Shown here in pieces: positions 46,460 through 55,721 of a DNA stretch of 64,000 nucleotides. Under the pieces are notes generated by a model. That model searched no databases. It was not told where the DNA came from and saw nothing but the letters and a program-made list of their open reading frames with translations. How positions within the stretch are numbered: position 1 is the stretch's first letter; each line of letters starts with the position of its first letter. Location of the stretch: assembly GCF_027944115.1 (NCBI RefSeq), contig NZ_JAPJZI010000001.1:186001-250000 (forward strand), given 5' to 3'. Source of the stretch: Hoeflea prorocentri (GTDB lineage: Bacteria; Pseudomonadota; Alphaproteobacteria; Rhizobiales; Rhizobiaceae). The position numbers were made by a program, and so were the translations under genes.

Positions 46460-47158
46460 ATGCTTGCCGCGCGCGATCTCAAGGCTGGCTATGGCCATGT
46501 CCCCGTACTCCACGATGTGTCGTTTTCGCTCACAAAGGGCGAAACGTTGGTGCTCTTGGGCCGAAACGGAGTCGGCAAGACCACCCTGCTGAAATCACTC
46601 ATCGGGATCACAACGCCAACTTCGGGTGAAATACTGTTGAATGATGAAAACGTCACCGGTTGGGCACCCCACAAGCTCGCCTATGCCGGCGTTGCCTACG
46701 TACCCCAGGGCCGCGGGATATTCGGAAAACTTACCGTTGAAGAAAATCTGCTGGTCGGCTTGCGCAGTCGTAATGACGGTCGCAAGACCATTCCCGACGA
46801 AATCTGGGACATGTTCCCGATCCTGCGCGAACGCATCGACCAACTGGCGGGCACGTTCTCAGGCGGTCAGCAGCAGATCCTCGCGCTTGCACGGGCGCTT
46901 TGCGGTGCACCCGAACTGATGCTGCTCGATGAGCCTTCGGAAGGCATTCAGCCATCCATCGTCCAGCAGATCGGCGACCTGCTCAAAACCTTCAATCAGG
47001 ACTTGAACCTCACCGTCTTGCTCGTCGAGCAGAACCTTGAATTGGCCAAGCGCTCAGCCACCCGCTGCCTCGTGATGGAGAAAGGGAGAATCTCCGGCCA
47101 GCTCAGCAAAGAAGATCTCCAGGATGAAGACAAGGTTTTCAAGGCCTTGGCGCTTTGA
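46460..47158 (+). CDS. ABC transporter ATPase, LivF/UrtE type
   Basis: 232 residues from the ATG at 46460 behind GGGGAGGG, one base after the preceding stop. Walker A GRNGVGKTT (about 37-45), AYVPQGRGIFGKLTVEENL, signature LAGTFSGGQQQILALARAL, Walker B LMLLDEPSEGIQPSIVQQI. Complete and apparently intact. It pairs with the broken ATPase, so the transporter would lack one half of its ATPase dimer. Confidence 0.92.
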   Translation: MLAARDLKAGYGHVPVLHDVSFSLTKGETLVLLGRNGVGKTTLLKSLIGITTPTSGEILLNDENVTGWAPHKLAYAGVAYVPQGRGIFGKLTVEENLLVGLRSRNDGRKTIPDEIWDMFPILRERIDQLAGTFSGGQQQILALARALCGAPELMLLDEPSEGIQPSIVQQIGDLLKTFNQDLNLTVLLVEQNLELAKRSATRCLVMEKGRISGQLSKEDLQDEDKVFKALAL

Positions 47159-47188
47159 TCGTCCAAAACAGCAGGGAAAGGATTACCT

Positions 47189-48394
47189 ATGACTGACAAC
47201 ACCAAATACAAGGGGAGCATTGGCAGACGCTCCGTTCTGAAAGCAGGCAGCGCGCTTGCAGCGGCTGGCATCGGCACACTCGCCATGCCATCTATCTTGC
47301 GCGCCGCGGAAGACAAGATCAAAATCGGCTTTCACTCGGGTCTGACGGGTCTGGAGACACTTCTCGGAGAGACACAGGTGAACTGCTTTAAGATGGCGGT
47401 TGACGAGATCAATGCCGCAGGTGGTGCTGCTGGACGCGAAATAGAGTATCTGATCGAAGACAACCAGACATCGACGCGCGGTGCGATCGATAAGACCCGC
47501 AAGTTCATCCAGCAAGACAATGTCGACGTCATAATCGGCATGATCACGAGCCTAGAGCGTTCCGCAGCGCTCAGCGTGTCGGTACCCGCAAAAAAACTTG
47601 TGATCTATCCAACCTATTATGAAGGTGGTGAATGCGAACGCTATCTCGCATGCACCGGTCAGATTCCAAACCAGTCGGTCGATCCGTTCGTGCCGTGGAT
47701 CGAGAAGAATGTCGGCACATCCGTCTACATCATAGGTTCGGACTATGGGTGGCCGCGAGAAACCGCTAAGGCGATTTCCGCTGCTTTTGAAAAATCGGGT
47801 AGCACAACGCTTGGAACGGAGTTCTTCCCGTTTGGCACGCAAGACTTTGGTCCGGCACTGGATCGGGTTCGAGCGGCTAAACCGGACGTTGTCTGGGAAC
47901 TCTGCGCAGGCGCTGACGCGCTGACCTTCCTCAAGCAGTTCGCCAGTTTCAAACCAGGTGGTCAGTTGCTCACGAACGGCCTGGATGAACTCTTCACGAC
48001 CGCGATGGACGGGGCCGATGTGGAAGGCATCATTGTCAACCAGTCCTACTTCTCGTCGCTTGATACAGAGGCCAACAAAACCTTCCTTGCTAACTACCGC
48101 TCGAAATATGGCGCGGACAGGCACGTCAATTCGATCGCGGAATCAACCTATGTCGGCACATGGCTTTATGCGAAAGCCGTCGATAAGGCCGGAACCACCG
48201 ATACGGAAAAAGTCATCGACGCCATGGCCGGACTGAAATTCGGTGCGCCGCAGGGCGAAGTCACATTTGATGGCACGAACAACCACCTGGCTGTTCACAG
48301 CATCATTGGCCGGTGCCGCAATGATGGTCTCTACGACATCATTGAAGACTTCGGTGCCATTACACCATCGGTCCCAGGCTGCAACCTAACCTAA
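47189..48394 (+). CDS. ABC transporter substrate-binding protein, amide/urea type
   Basis: 401 residues, periplasmic binding protein of the Leu/Ile/Val-amide class. A twin-arginine signal (GRRSVLKAGSALAAAG) spans about 12-38. The mature protein KIKIGFHSGLTGLETLLGETQVNCFKMAVDEINAAGG and YYEGGECERYLACTGQIPNQSVDPFVPWI resembles AmiC/UrtA-type proteins that bind amides or urea. Last transporter gene; a weak hairpin follows. Confidence 0.88.
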   Translation: MTDNTKYKGSIGRRSVLKAGSALAAAGIGTLAMPSILRAAEDKIKIGFHSGLTGLETLLGETQVNCFKMAVDEINAAGGAAGREIEYLIEDNQTSTRGAIDKTRKFIQQDNVDVIIGMITSLERSAALSVSVPAKKLVIYPTYYEGGECERYLACTGQIPNQSVDPFVPWIEKNVGTSVYIIGSDYGWPRETAKAISAAFEKSGSTTLGTEFFPFGTQDFGPALDRVRAAKPDVVWELCAGADALTFLKQFASFKPGGQLLTNGLDELFTTAMDGADVEGIIVNQSYFSSLDTEANKTFLANYRSKYGADRHVNSIAESTYVGTWLYAKAVDKAGTTDTEKVIDAMAGLKFGAPQGEVTFDGTNNHLAVHSIIGRCRNDGLYDIIEDFGAITPSVPGCNLT

Positions 48395-48418
48395 TCGAGC
48401 AAGCCTTCGACCCCTGGT

Positions 48419-48459
48419 CGTCCCGGACAACTCCCACCGGGACGGCCACTTCATTTTTG
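48419..48459 (+). terminator. Weak hairpin terminator after the binding-protein gene
   Basis: 8-bp stem CGTCCCGG (48419-48426) / CCGGGACG (48437-48444), 10-base loop, then a gap and ATTTTT. The T-run is not adjacent, so termination may be partial. Confidence 0.5.
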
Positions 48460-48511
48460 AACCTTCAATTCTTGCCGGATGACCTCGCCGGCAATCCCAT
48501 AGGCGCGTGTT

Positions 48512-49834
48512 TTGACATCTGACATCCAACATAATGATTGCATTGCATCCCTACGCGTTCGTCTGGATAAACGCGAGGTCAGCGCCGCTGAAGTTTGCGA
48601 CAAGGCATTGTGCCGCATCAATGACTGCAACGATCGGCTAAATGCGTTTTCGATGGTGTTTGCTGCGACCGCTAGAAGCGATGCGCATGCCGTTGATCAG
48701 ATGGTTAGGGCAGAACACCCGCTCGGAGCGCTCGCGGGTGTTCCGATCGCAATCAAAGACAATATCGATACCTTGCCCGGGCCCTGCCGTGCCGGACTTG
48801 AACTCTTCAATGACCATGTGCCGGCACGGGATGCTGCAATCGTCAATTCTTTGCGCAAGGCGGGCGCCACTGTTCTTGGTGTTACCCGCACAGACGCAGG
48901 TGCGTTCGGCGTGACCACGCCGGATGTCATTAACCCCAAAAGTCCCTCGCGCATTGTCGGCGGATCGAGCGGGGGCTCAGCTGCGGCCGTCGCAGCGGGT
49001 CAGTGCTTTGCTGCCATTGGCACGGATACAGGCGGGAGTATTCGTATTCCGGCTGCTTGTTGTGGTGTCTTCGGATTCAAGCCGACCTTAGGTCGTATCT
49101 CGCTCGATGGCGTACGTCCGCTTTCGGATTCTTTTGACCATGTCGGACCGATCGCAAACTGTCTCGATGATGTGATTGCGGTTATGGACGTCATTGATCC
49201 GGACCTGACTCAAACCGACGACAAATCTCTCCAAAAACCCTTGGTTCTCGGTGTCCCTAGAAACTGGATACATGACGCTAGCAAAGAGGTTCTGGAGAAC
49301 TTCCAGGCTTTCCTGAGAGCCGCTAAAGCCTTTGGCTTTGGCGTGCTGGATTTGGAGATCCCGACACCGGCCGAAGCCCTACCCATTCACATTGTGCTGT
49401 CGCTTCATGAAGCCGCCCAACACTATAGCCACCTATCCTATGACGCGCTATGTGCTCTGCCCGATCCATTGTGTGAGGGTGTTGAGGTCGGACGGGCAGT
49501 TACGCCATTTGAACTCGAAAACGCTAGAGACAAAAGAGCTGCTCTTGTAAGTCGGATCGACGCTGCCCTTGAAACGGTCGACGCATTGGCCATGCCAACA
49601 CTGCCGATCGAACCTCCGGAACGTGGGTCAACAGCGGCTGTTATTGGTGCGGAAGTCTTCGACCTTCTTTCAGCTTTGATCCACTACACAGCCACCTTCG
49701 ATCAAACTGGGAACCCCGCTCTTGCCTGCCCTTGGGGGCAGTTATCCTGCGGCATGCCCGGCAGCATCCAGCTGGTCGGGCGCAGGGACGAGGATCTCCG
49801 TTTACTCCGACTGGCGAAGGAATTGGGGCTATGA
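48512..49834 (+). CDS. Amidase-signature hydrolase
   Basis: 440 residues. Amidase signature with catalytic Lys in PIAIKDNIDT, cis-Ser in IVGGSSGGSAAAVAAGQ and nucleophile Ser in GTDTGGSIRIPAACCGVFGFKPT. Hydrolyses an amide to a carboxylate and amine or ammonia; family members range from aliphatic amidase to GatA-like. Start is a TTG at 48512 with a weak ribosome site; other options are worse. The stop overlaps the next start (ATGA). The substrate probably enters through the adjacent transporter. Confidence 0.87.
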   Translation: MTSDIQHNDCIASLRVRLDKREVSAAEVCDKALCRINDCNDRLNAFSMVFAATARSDAHAVDQMVRAEHPLGALAGVPIAIKDNIDTLPGPCRAGLELFNDHVPARDAAIVNSLRKAGATVLGVTRTDAGAFGVTTPDVINPKSPSRIVGGSSGGSAAAVAAGQCFAAIGTDTGGSIRIPAACCGVFGFKPTLGRISLDGVRPLSDSFDHVGPIANCLDDVIAVMDVIDPDLTQTDDKSLQKPLVLGVPRNWIHDASKEVLENFQAFLRAAKAFGFGVLDLEIPTPAEALPIHIVLSLHEAAQHYSHLSYDALCALPDPLCEGVEVGRAVTPFELENARDKRAALVSRIDAALETVDALAMPTLPIEPPERGSTAAVIGAEVFDLLSALIHYTATFDQTGNPALACPWGQLSCGMPGSIQLVGRRDEDLRLLRLAKELGL

Positions 49835-50949
49835 GCACAACCAAAAAGCAATCGCGAACCGCCTTCCTTTGGGACGAAAGGTGCTTCTGGCACTTTGGAG
49901 GTAATTACGCACAGCTTGCACCGGTTCGTGAGCATGTTCAGCCGATGGTCGCCGGCGGCCTACCCGAAGCCCCGGAAACAAAACGGCGTCTGAAAAACCT
50001 TCTCGACGTGACCGGACTCAGCGATGAGCTGATCATGCGCAGCGGAGCCCCTGCGACCTACGAAGACGCATTGCGTGTCCACACGGCAGACTATCTTGAA
50101 CAGTTCAAAAACCTCTCCGATGCAAATGGTGGAGAACTCGGCTTAAGAACCCCGTTCGGACCCGGCGCATTTGAAATCGCGCTTCTGTCGGCGGGTTTGG
50201 TCAAGGATGCGATGAAAGGTGTCCTTTCTGGTGATTATCACAATGCATATGCTCTCTCGCGCCCGCCAGGACACCATAGCCTGCCCGACTGGCCCAACGG
50301 GTTTTGCCTGCTGAACAATATCGCCATCGCTGTCGAGGCGGCAAAGGCAGACAAATTGACACAGCGGGTCGCCATTCTGGATTGGGATGTTCATCACGGC
50401 AACGGAACCGAGCATATCTTTCTCGAGCGATCCGATGTGCTGACGATCTCTATTCACCAGGACCGATGCTACCCTTGGGACACCGGGTTCATTGATCAGA
50501 TTGGTTCTGGTGAAGGTAAAGATGCCAATATGAACATCCCGCTCCAGCCAGGGGCCGGTCATGCCACATATTTGGAAGCCATGGAGCGGCTCGTTCTGCC
50601 AAAGCTTCGCGACTTCGCTCCGGACGTGATCGTTATCGCTTGCGGTTTTGATGCCTCGGGTGTCGATCCCCTGGCTCGAATGTTGTGCACCTCCCACACG
50701 TATCGGGAGATGACCGCGCTCCTGATGGAGTTTGATCAAGCCCGATTGGTGGCAGCCCATGAAGGCGGCTATTCCGAAGTCCATGTCCCGTTTTGCGGCC
50801 ACGCAATGCTCGAGCAGATGTCCGGCAGTGCCATCCGGGCCATCGATCCGCTACAGGAGCGGCTCGAAAAGCAGCAACCGGATGCAGGCCTGCAGAACTA
50901 TCACTCCGAGCAAATCACCAAAATGGTGGAGCACTTCGGAACGAGTTGA
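49831..50949 (+). CDS. Histone-deacetylase-fold amidohydrolase (acetylpolyamine amidohydrolase-like)
   Basis: 372 residues from the ATG at 49831. Zinc deacetylase motifs: SRPPGHHSLPDWPNGFCLLNN, the active-site DWDVHHGNGTEHIF and DVIVIACGFDASGVDPLARM. In bacteria this class-II HDAC-like family includes acetylpolyamine and acetoin-type amidohydrolases. Overlap with the amidase gene by four bases indicates a shared operon, so an N-acylated amine as substrate is a fair guess. Zinc ligands (Asp and His in DWDVHHG, Asp in GFDASG) are present. Confidence 0.87.
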   Translation: MSTTKKQSRTAFLWDERCFWHFGGNYAQLAPVREHVQPMVAGGLPEAPETKRRLKNLLDVTGLSDELIMRSGAPATYEDALRVHTADYLEQFKNLSDANGGELGLRTPFGPGAFEIALLSAGLVKDAMKGVLSGDYHNAYALSRPPGHHSLPDWPNGFCLLNNIAIAVEAAKADKLTQRVAILDWDVHHGNGTEHIFLERSDVLTISIHQDRCYPWDTGFIDQIGSGEGKDANMNIPLQPGAGHATYLEAMERLVLPKLRDFAPDVIVIACGFDASGVDPLARMLCTSHTYREMTALLMEFDQARLVAAHEGGYSEVHVPFCGHAMLEQMSGSAIRAIDPLQERLEKQQPDAGLQNYHSEQITKMVEHFGTS

Positions 50950-51029
50950 ACCGACCAAAAAACACAAGACCGCATGCGCGCATCACCGTGTGATCGCGCC
51001 AGGACAATAGATATGAAGGAGACTGCCAG

Positions 51030-52319
51030 ATGGGCACCAATGCAGCCGTTCAGGAGAGGAAGACCAATAGCATCGCCCGCGGCGTCGGGATGATGACGCA
51101 GGTTTATGCGGACCGGGCCGAGAATGCTGAGGTCTGGGATGTCGAAGGCAATCGCTATATCGATTTTGCCGCCGGTATTGCGGTTGTGAATACGGGCCAT
51201 CGCCATCCCAGGGTCATTGATGCCGTCAAGGCGCAACTGGATCGATTTACGCATACCTGCCATCAGGTCGTTCCCTATGAGAACTATGTCGGGCTTGCCG
51301 AAAGACTCAATGACAGCGTGCCGGGTGACTTCGAGAAGAAGACCGTCTTTGTGACGACAGGCGCGGAAGCAACTGAAAATGCGGTCAAGATCGCCCGGGC
51401 AGCGACCGGCAGATCGGCGGTGATCGCCTTTACCGGCGGTTTTCACGGGCGCACATTCATGGGCATGGCGCTGACCGGTAAGGTGGTCCCTTATAAGAAA
51501 GGCTTTGGCGCCATGCCGGGGGACGTGTTCCATGTACCGTTCCCGGTCGAGCTTCACGGCATTTCAGTTGGCGACTCGATCGCGGCGCTCGACAAGCTGT
51601 TCAGGGCGGATGTCGATCCGGCGCGGGTTGCTGCCATTGCCATTGAACCCGTGCAGGGTGAGGGTGGTTTTTATGAAGCGCCGAAGGAACTCCTGGTCCA
51701 TTTGCGCAAGATCTGCGACGAACACGGGATCCTTCTGATCGCGGACGAGGTACAGACTGGATTTGCACGGACCGGCAAGGTGTTTTGTATGGAGCACCAT
51801 GATGTCGCCGCGGACCTGACCTGCATGGCCAAGGGGCTTGGCGGCGGTTTTCCGATCGCCGCCGTGACGGGGCGAGCGGACGTCATGGATGCGGCGGATC
51901 CGGGCGGGCTCGGCGGTACTTATGGCGGAAGCCCCATCGGCATTGCCGCCGCACACGCCGTTCTCGATGTCATTGAGGATGAAGGCCTGTGCGAGCGGGC
52001 AAATCAACTGGGCGCCCGTCTCAAGCAGCGCCTTGCAGCAATGCGTGAGACAACACCGGAGATTACCGACATTCGCGGTCCCGGCTTCATGAATGCGGTC
52101 GAGTTCAATCTTCCGGACGGTTCGGCGCCGCATCCCGGTTTTGCCAATGCGGTCAAGGCACACGCCCTTGAGCGAGGGCTTATCCTCCTGACCTGCGGGG
52201 TCCATGGAAATGTCATTCGTTTCCTTGCGCCTTTGACCATTCAGGACGATATTTTCAATGAGGCGCTCGACATTCTTGAAGCATCGGTTGGTGATGCCAG
52301 AGCGGAACTCGGAGGCTAG
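51030..52319 (+). CDS. gabT: 4-aminobutyrate aminotransferase GabT
   Basis: 429 residues, class III PLP aminotransferase that converts GABA (or a related omega-amino acid) to its semialdehyde. PLP lysine in LTCMAKGLGGGFPIAA, the DEVQTGFARTGK block and NTGHRHPRVIDAVKAQLDRFTHTCHQVVPYENYVGLAERLN are all typical of GabT. Ribosome site AAGGAG before the ATG. gabD begins two bases after the stop. In a polyamine degradation route, the HDAC-like enzyme would provide putrescine or a derivative, and GabT/GabD would finish it. Confidence 0.9.
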   Translation: MGTNAAVQERKTNSIARGVGMMTQVYADRAENAEVWDVEGNRYIDFAAGIAVVNTGHRHPRVIDAVKAQLDRFTHTCHQVVPYENYVGLAERLNDSVPGDFEKKTVFVTTGAEATENAVKIARAATGRSAVIAFTGGFHGRTFMGMALTGKVVPYKKGFGAMPGDVFHVPFPVELHGISVGDSIAALDKLFRADVDPARVAAIAIEPVQGEGGFYEAPKELLVHLRKICDEHGILLIADEVQTGFARTGKVFCMEHHDVAADLTCMAKGLGGGFPIAAVTGRADVMDAADPGGLGGTYGGSPIGIAAAHAVLDVIEDEGLCERANQLGARLKQRLAAMRETTPEITDIRGPGFMNAVEFNLPDGSAPHPGFANAVKAHALERGLILLTCGVHGNVIRFLAPLTIQDDIFNEALDILEASVGDARAELGG

Positions 52320-52321
52320 TC

Positions 52322-53791
52322 ATGGATTTACCGCCAAAACTATCGAACGGTTCGTTGCTGTTGACCAGTGCCTTTATTGGCGGGGAATGGATGGATGCCT
52401 CTTCTTCGGGGGATCGTTTTGACGTGCGCAATCCGTCAACAGGCGATGTGATTACGTCGTTGCCGGATATGGGTGTTGAAGAAACCCGGGCCGCGATTGA
52501 TGCCGCCCATGACGCTCAAAGGGACTGGGCCGCCAGGACAGGCAAGGAACGCGCCGCAGTCCTGCGCAAATGGCACGATCTGATGGTGGCCAATGCGGAT
52601 GATCTCGGCGCCATCTTATGTGCCGAGATGGGAAAACCGCTGGCCGAGGCCAAGGGTGAGATCCTCTATGGTGCGAGCTTCATCGAGTGGTTTGCCGAGG
52701 AAGCCAAACGCGTCTACGGCGATGTCATCCCCGGCCATCAGCCCGACAAACGCATCATCGTGCTGAAACAGCCTGTCGGTGTGGTTGCCTCGATTACGCC
52801 ATGGAACTTCCCGAACGCCATGATCGCGCGAAAGGTCGGACCGGCGCTGGCGGTCGGCTGTGCGTTCATTGCCAAGCCTGCCGCCGAAACACCGCTTTCC
52901 GCGCTGGCAATGGCCTATCTTGCAGAACAGGCCGGCCTTCCGAAAGGTTTGCTGTCGGTTGTTACATCCAAGCGGTCCTCGGTGATCGGTAAAGAGTTCT
53001 GCGAGAATGAAAAGGTCCGCAAGCTGACCTTCACCGGTTCGACGGAGGTGGGCCGGATCCTGATGAAGCAATCCGCCGACCAGATCATGAAGACATCGAT
53101 GGAGCTCGGCGGCAACGCACCCTTTATCGTGTTTGATGATGCCGATCTCGATGCGGCCGTTGAAGGGGCGATGATCTCCAAATACCGCAACAATGGCCAG
53201 ACCTGTGTGTGTGCCAATCGCATCTATGTGCAAGCAGGCATCTACGATGCCTTTGCCGAGAAGCTGGTCAAAGCCGTCAAGGCCATGAAAATCGGCGACG
53301 GGTTTGAGGAAGGGGTCACGGCTGGCCCGCTCATCAGCGATGATGCTGTGGCCAAGGTGGAAGAGCATATTGCGGATGCCACCTCCAAGGGCGCATCGAT
53401 CATAACCGGTGGCAGGAAACATGCGCTTGGGGGCACGTTCTTTGAGCCGACCGTTCTTACGGGCGTCACCAAGGACATGCTGATCGCGTCAGACGAGACC
53501 TTCGGTCCCGTCGCCCCGCTGTTCAAATTCGATACGGTCGACGATGTCATCGAACAGGCCAACGATACGATCTTCGGCCTTGCGTCCTATTTCTATGCCA
53601 AGGATCTTTCCAGGGTCTGGCAAGTTGCCGAGGCGCTGGAATACGGCATGGTGGGTGTCAATACGGGTCTGATCTCCACGGAGGTCGCGCCGTTCGGTGG
53701 TGTGAAGCAATCCGGGACGGGCCGCGAAGGATCGAAATATGGCTGCGACGATTATCTGGAGATGAAATATGTGTGTTTGAGCGGCGTCTAA
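52322..53791 (+). CDS. gabD: Succinate-semialdehyde dehydrogenase GabD
   Basis: 489 residues, NAD(P)-dependent oxidation of succinate semialdehyde to succinate. Catalytic Cys in NNGQTCVCANRIYVQ (about residue 298), Glu in MELGGNAPFIVFDDADLDAA, NAD-binding FTGSTEVGRILM, and ITPWNFPNAMIARKVGPALAVGC. Starts two bases after gabT, so translation is coupled. The substrate call rests on gabT adjacency and family resemblance. Confidence 0.9.
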   Translation: MDLPPKLSNGSLLLTSAFIGGEWMDASSSGDRFDVRNPSTGDVITSLPDMGVEETRAAIDAAHDAQRDWAARTGKERAAVLRKWHDLMVANADDLGAILCAEMGKPLAEAKGEILYGASFIEWFAEEAKRVYGDVIPGHQPDKRIIVLKQPVGVVASITPWNFPNAMIARKVGPALAVGCAFIAKPAAETPLSALAMAYLAEQAGLPKGLLSVVTSKRSSVIGKEFCENEKVRKLTFTGSTEVGRILMKQSADQIMKTSMELGGNAPFIVFDDADLDAAVEGAMISKYRNNGQTCVCANRIYVQAGIYDAFAEKLVKAVKAMKIGDGFEEGVTAGPLISDDAVAKVEEHIADATSKGASIITGGRKHALGGTFFEPTVLTGVTKDMLIASDETFGPVAPLFKFDTVDDVIEQANDTIFGLASYFYAKDLSRVWQVAEALEYGMVGVNTGLISTEVAPFGGVKQSGTGREGSKYGCDDYLEMKYVCLSGV

Positions 53792-53954
53792 CTCGAAGGC
53801 AGCAAGCAATTGTATCCCAGATGCTGGTGACGGATTCTTATAGAGGGAATAGCGTTGTTTGATGGGATAAGACAGGTGTAAACACCTCATTCCTGTTTGC
53901 CTCCGGCGGACGGCGCTCGACGTTTCGCGCAGCGGTGGCGCCCAACCACCGCGC

Positions 53955-54330
53955 CTGCGCGTCATTTCACTCGGTGCCGGCGTTCAAAGTACGACACTTG
54001 CCCTGATGGCGGCCCACGGTGAGATCGGCGCAATGCCGGACTGTGCGATCTTCGCTGATACCGGCTGGAAGCCGCGCGCCGTCTATGACCATCTCGTATG
54101 GCTCAGCTCGGGAAACGTCCTTCCGTTCCCCGTCCATATTGTCTCGGCCGGCAACATCCGCACCGTTCTTCAGCCGTGAGATTTTTCCGGCCGGATCCAA
54201 GCAACCAGTCTTCGATGAGGATGAAAACGGCGATCGCATTCAGGTTGGAACACGGACCTTGACGCGCGACGAATATCGCGACGGCATGGGCAAGTGTCAG
54301 TGCACCTACGAATTCGACATAGCGCCGATC
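53955..54330 (+). pseudogene. Phage-type PAPS-reductase-like gene remnant (frameshifted)
   Basis: 53955-54179 reads LRVISLGAGVQSTTLALMAAHGEIGAMPDCAIFADTGW, then VYDHLVWLSSGNVLPFPVHIVSAGNIR and stops. The family continues with a block like GMGRRQCT, and that block appears here in another frame (DEYRDGMGKCQCTYEFDIAPIAR, 54180-54330). So one gene of the phage phosphoadenosine-phosphosulfate-reductase-like family has decayed. Such genes sit in prophages, which suggests a lost prophage at this spot. No ribosome site remains. Confidence 0.7.
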
Positions 54331-54406
54331 GCCAGGTGTCAAGATGCCCTTAATTGCTGGACGCTCGCTCTAAAAAGCTGAGCAAAATCAGTTCATGGCT
54401 GTGCCG

Positions 54407-54465
54407 TTAATCTCTGGACTGTATCGTTATTTGCAGGACTGTGCCCATTATTCCCGGACTGTATA
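54407..54465 (+). repeat. Three direct repeats with a 20-base period (IS-end-like)
   Basis: GGACTGT occurs at 54416, 54436 and 54456, each inside a similar 20-base unit. Arrays like this are typical of the terminal transposase sites of IS21-type elements. No transposase is present nearby, so this could be a leftover end. The rest of 53792-54715 holds no supported gene apart from this and the pseudogene; a 14-base palindrome (AGGTGT-AA-ACACCT) lies at 53874-53887. Confidence 0.55.
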
Positions 54466-54715
54466 CATTGCAGAGACTTGATCCGGAGTTTCTCCAACGA
54501 GCTGATTTTGTGACTGTTTGGCTCGCGTGATCCTTGCTGCTGTCCAGCAAATACGGGCACAAATCGCAGCAAAACCTGCCTGAATGTGTCTACGTCCGAG
54601 AAATAGCGGCACAGTGACAGCGAGATAAGCTTGTAACTGGCGACCAGGCGAAGTTCAAAAGTCCAAGACGCCGGCTCTCGCTTTAACTAGAAGCCAGAGT
54701 TGAAGGGATTGACTG

Positions 54716-55597
54716 TCAGGCATTCTTCAGAAGCCACTTCTCCAAAAGTAACGCACCTCTCGATGCGGTGGAGGGTTTGTTGACATCCATATAGTATTGC
54801 TCCCTTGAGCGGATGGGGCGCACAATTGGAATGGTCGCCAATCCCAAAGACTCGGCAAGCGGTTCGCACACGTCTCCAAGGGAAATTGCCAGCCCCAGAC
54901 CTTCACGCGCCATGGAAAATGCGATTGGGGTGTTGTCGACCGGCATGAGGTCGACGTCACTGACCTCCGCATGAATTGGCAGCTCTGTCAGAATATGCTG
55001 CCAACCGATGGAATGAGACGCCACATCCAGAAGACGATACTTCAAAATGTCCTCGATCTCGAAGATACTACCAACGACTTCCGGCGCACCCACAACGACA
55101 TAGTTCACGGGTATCAGCGGTTTTGCATTCGCACTGAACTCACTCTTTCTTCCGAACGTGATGGTTATGTCCGCTACGTCCTCGCCGTCTGGTTTTACGA
55201 AATCGTCGGAGCGTACAGATATTCTGATATTTTCATTCTGAGCTTCAAATTTCGCTATCTTCTGTGGCAACCAACTCATCGTCAAAAGCTGGCTGCTCTC
55301 CAAAATCACATGTTGATGAGACTTGGTGTGAAAGAGGCTGGTGAGCTTAGCTTCAATGTTTGACAAAGAACGTTCAACCGTCGGCAATAAGGAGCGTCCG
55401 GCGTTGTTCAACTCGATGCGATTGCCTTTCCGAATAAAGAGAGCCTCTCCAAGATGTGTCTCCAACGCGAGGATCTGCTGACTGACAGCGGCCGGCGACA
55501 CAGCCAGTTCAACACTAGCTTTTGCGAAACTCTCATGCCTGGCGGCGGCTTCGAAAACACGAAGCCAATTCATGGATGGCAGTTTATATCTCTTCAT
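54716..55597 (-). CDS. LysR-family regulator (GcvA-like) of the opine-type operon
   Basis: 293 residues: helix-turn-helix SMNWLRVFEAAARHESFAKASVELAVSPAAVSQQILALETHLGEALF, then the effector-binding domain (QHVILESSQLLTMSWLPQKIAKFEA, VVVGAPEVVGSIFEIEDI). The N-terminal lead KLPSMNWLRVFEAAARH matches the GcvA-like subgroup. It is divergent from the binding-protein gene at 55722, implying control of that operon. Confidence 0.87.
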   Translation of the reverse strand: MKRYKLPSMNWLRVFEAAARHESFAKASVELAVSPAAVSQQILALETHLGEALFIRKGNRIELNNAGRSLLPTVERSLSNIEAKLTSLFHTKSHQHVILESSQLLTMSWLPQKIAKFEAQNENIRISVRSDDFVKPDGEDVADITITFGRKSEFSANAKPLIPVNYVVVGAPEVVGSIFEIEDILKYRLLDVASHSIGWQHILTELPIHAEVSDVDLMPVDNTPIAFSMAREGLGLAISLGDVCEPLAESLGLATIPIVRPIRSREQYYMDVNKPSTASRGALLLEKWLLKNA

Positions 55598-55721
55598 GTC
55601 ACTGATTAATCAAAACTTACGCTGAGTGGCAAGAACAATAACTTTTCTAATTGCAAAGCGTCATGGATAATCTCGGAGTATCGCTCTGCCAATCATGGCT
55701 TGCCAACTCCGGGAGGTTTAC

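Noticed and set aside
43849-48394. A urea (urtABCDE) uptake system with urease
   Set aside because: The binding protein and permeases are related, but no urease genes follow; the amidase neighbour argues for an amide instead.
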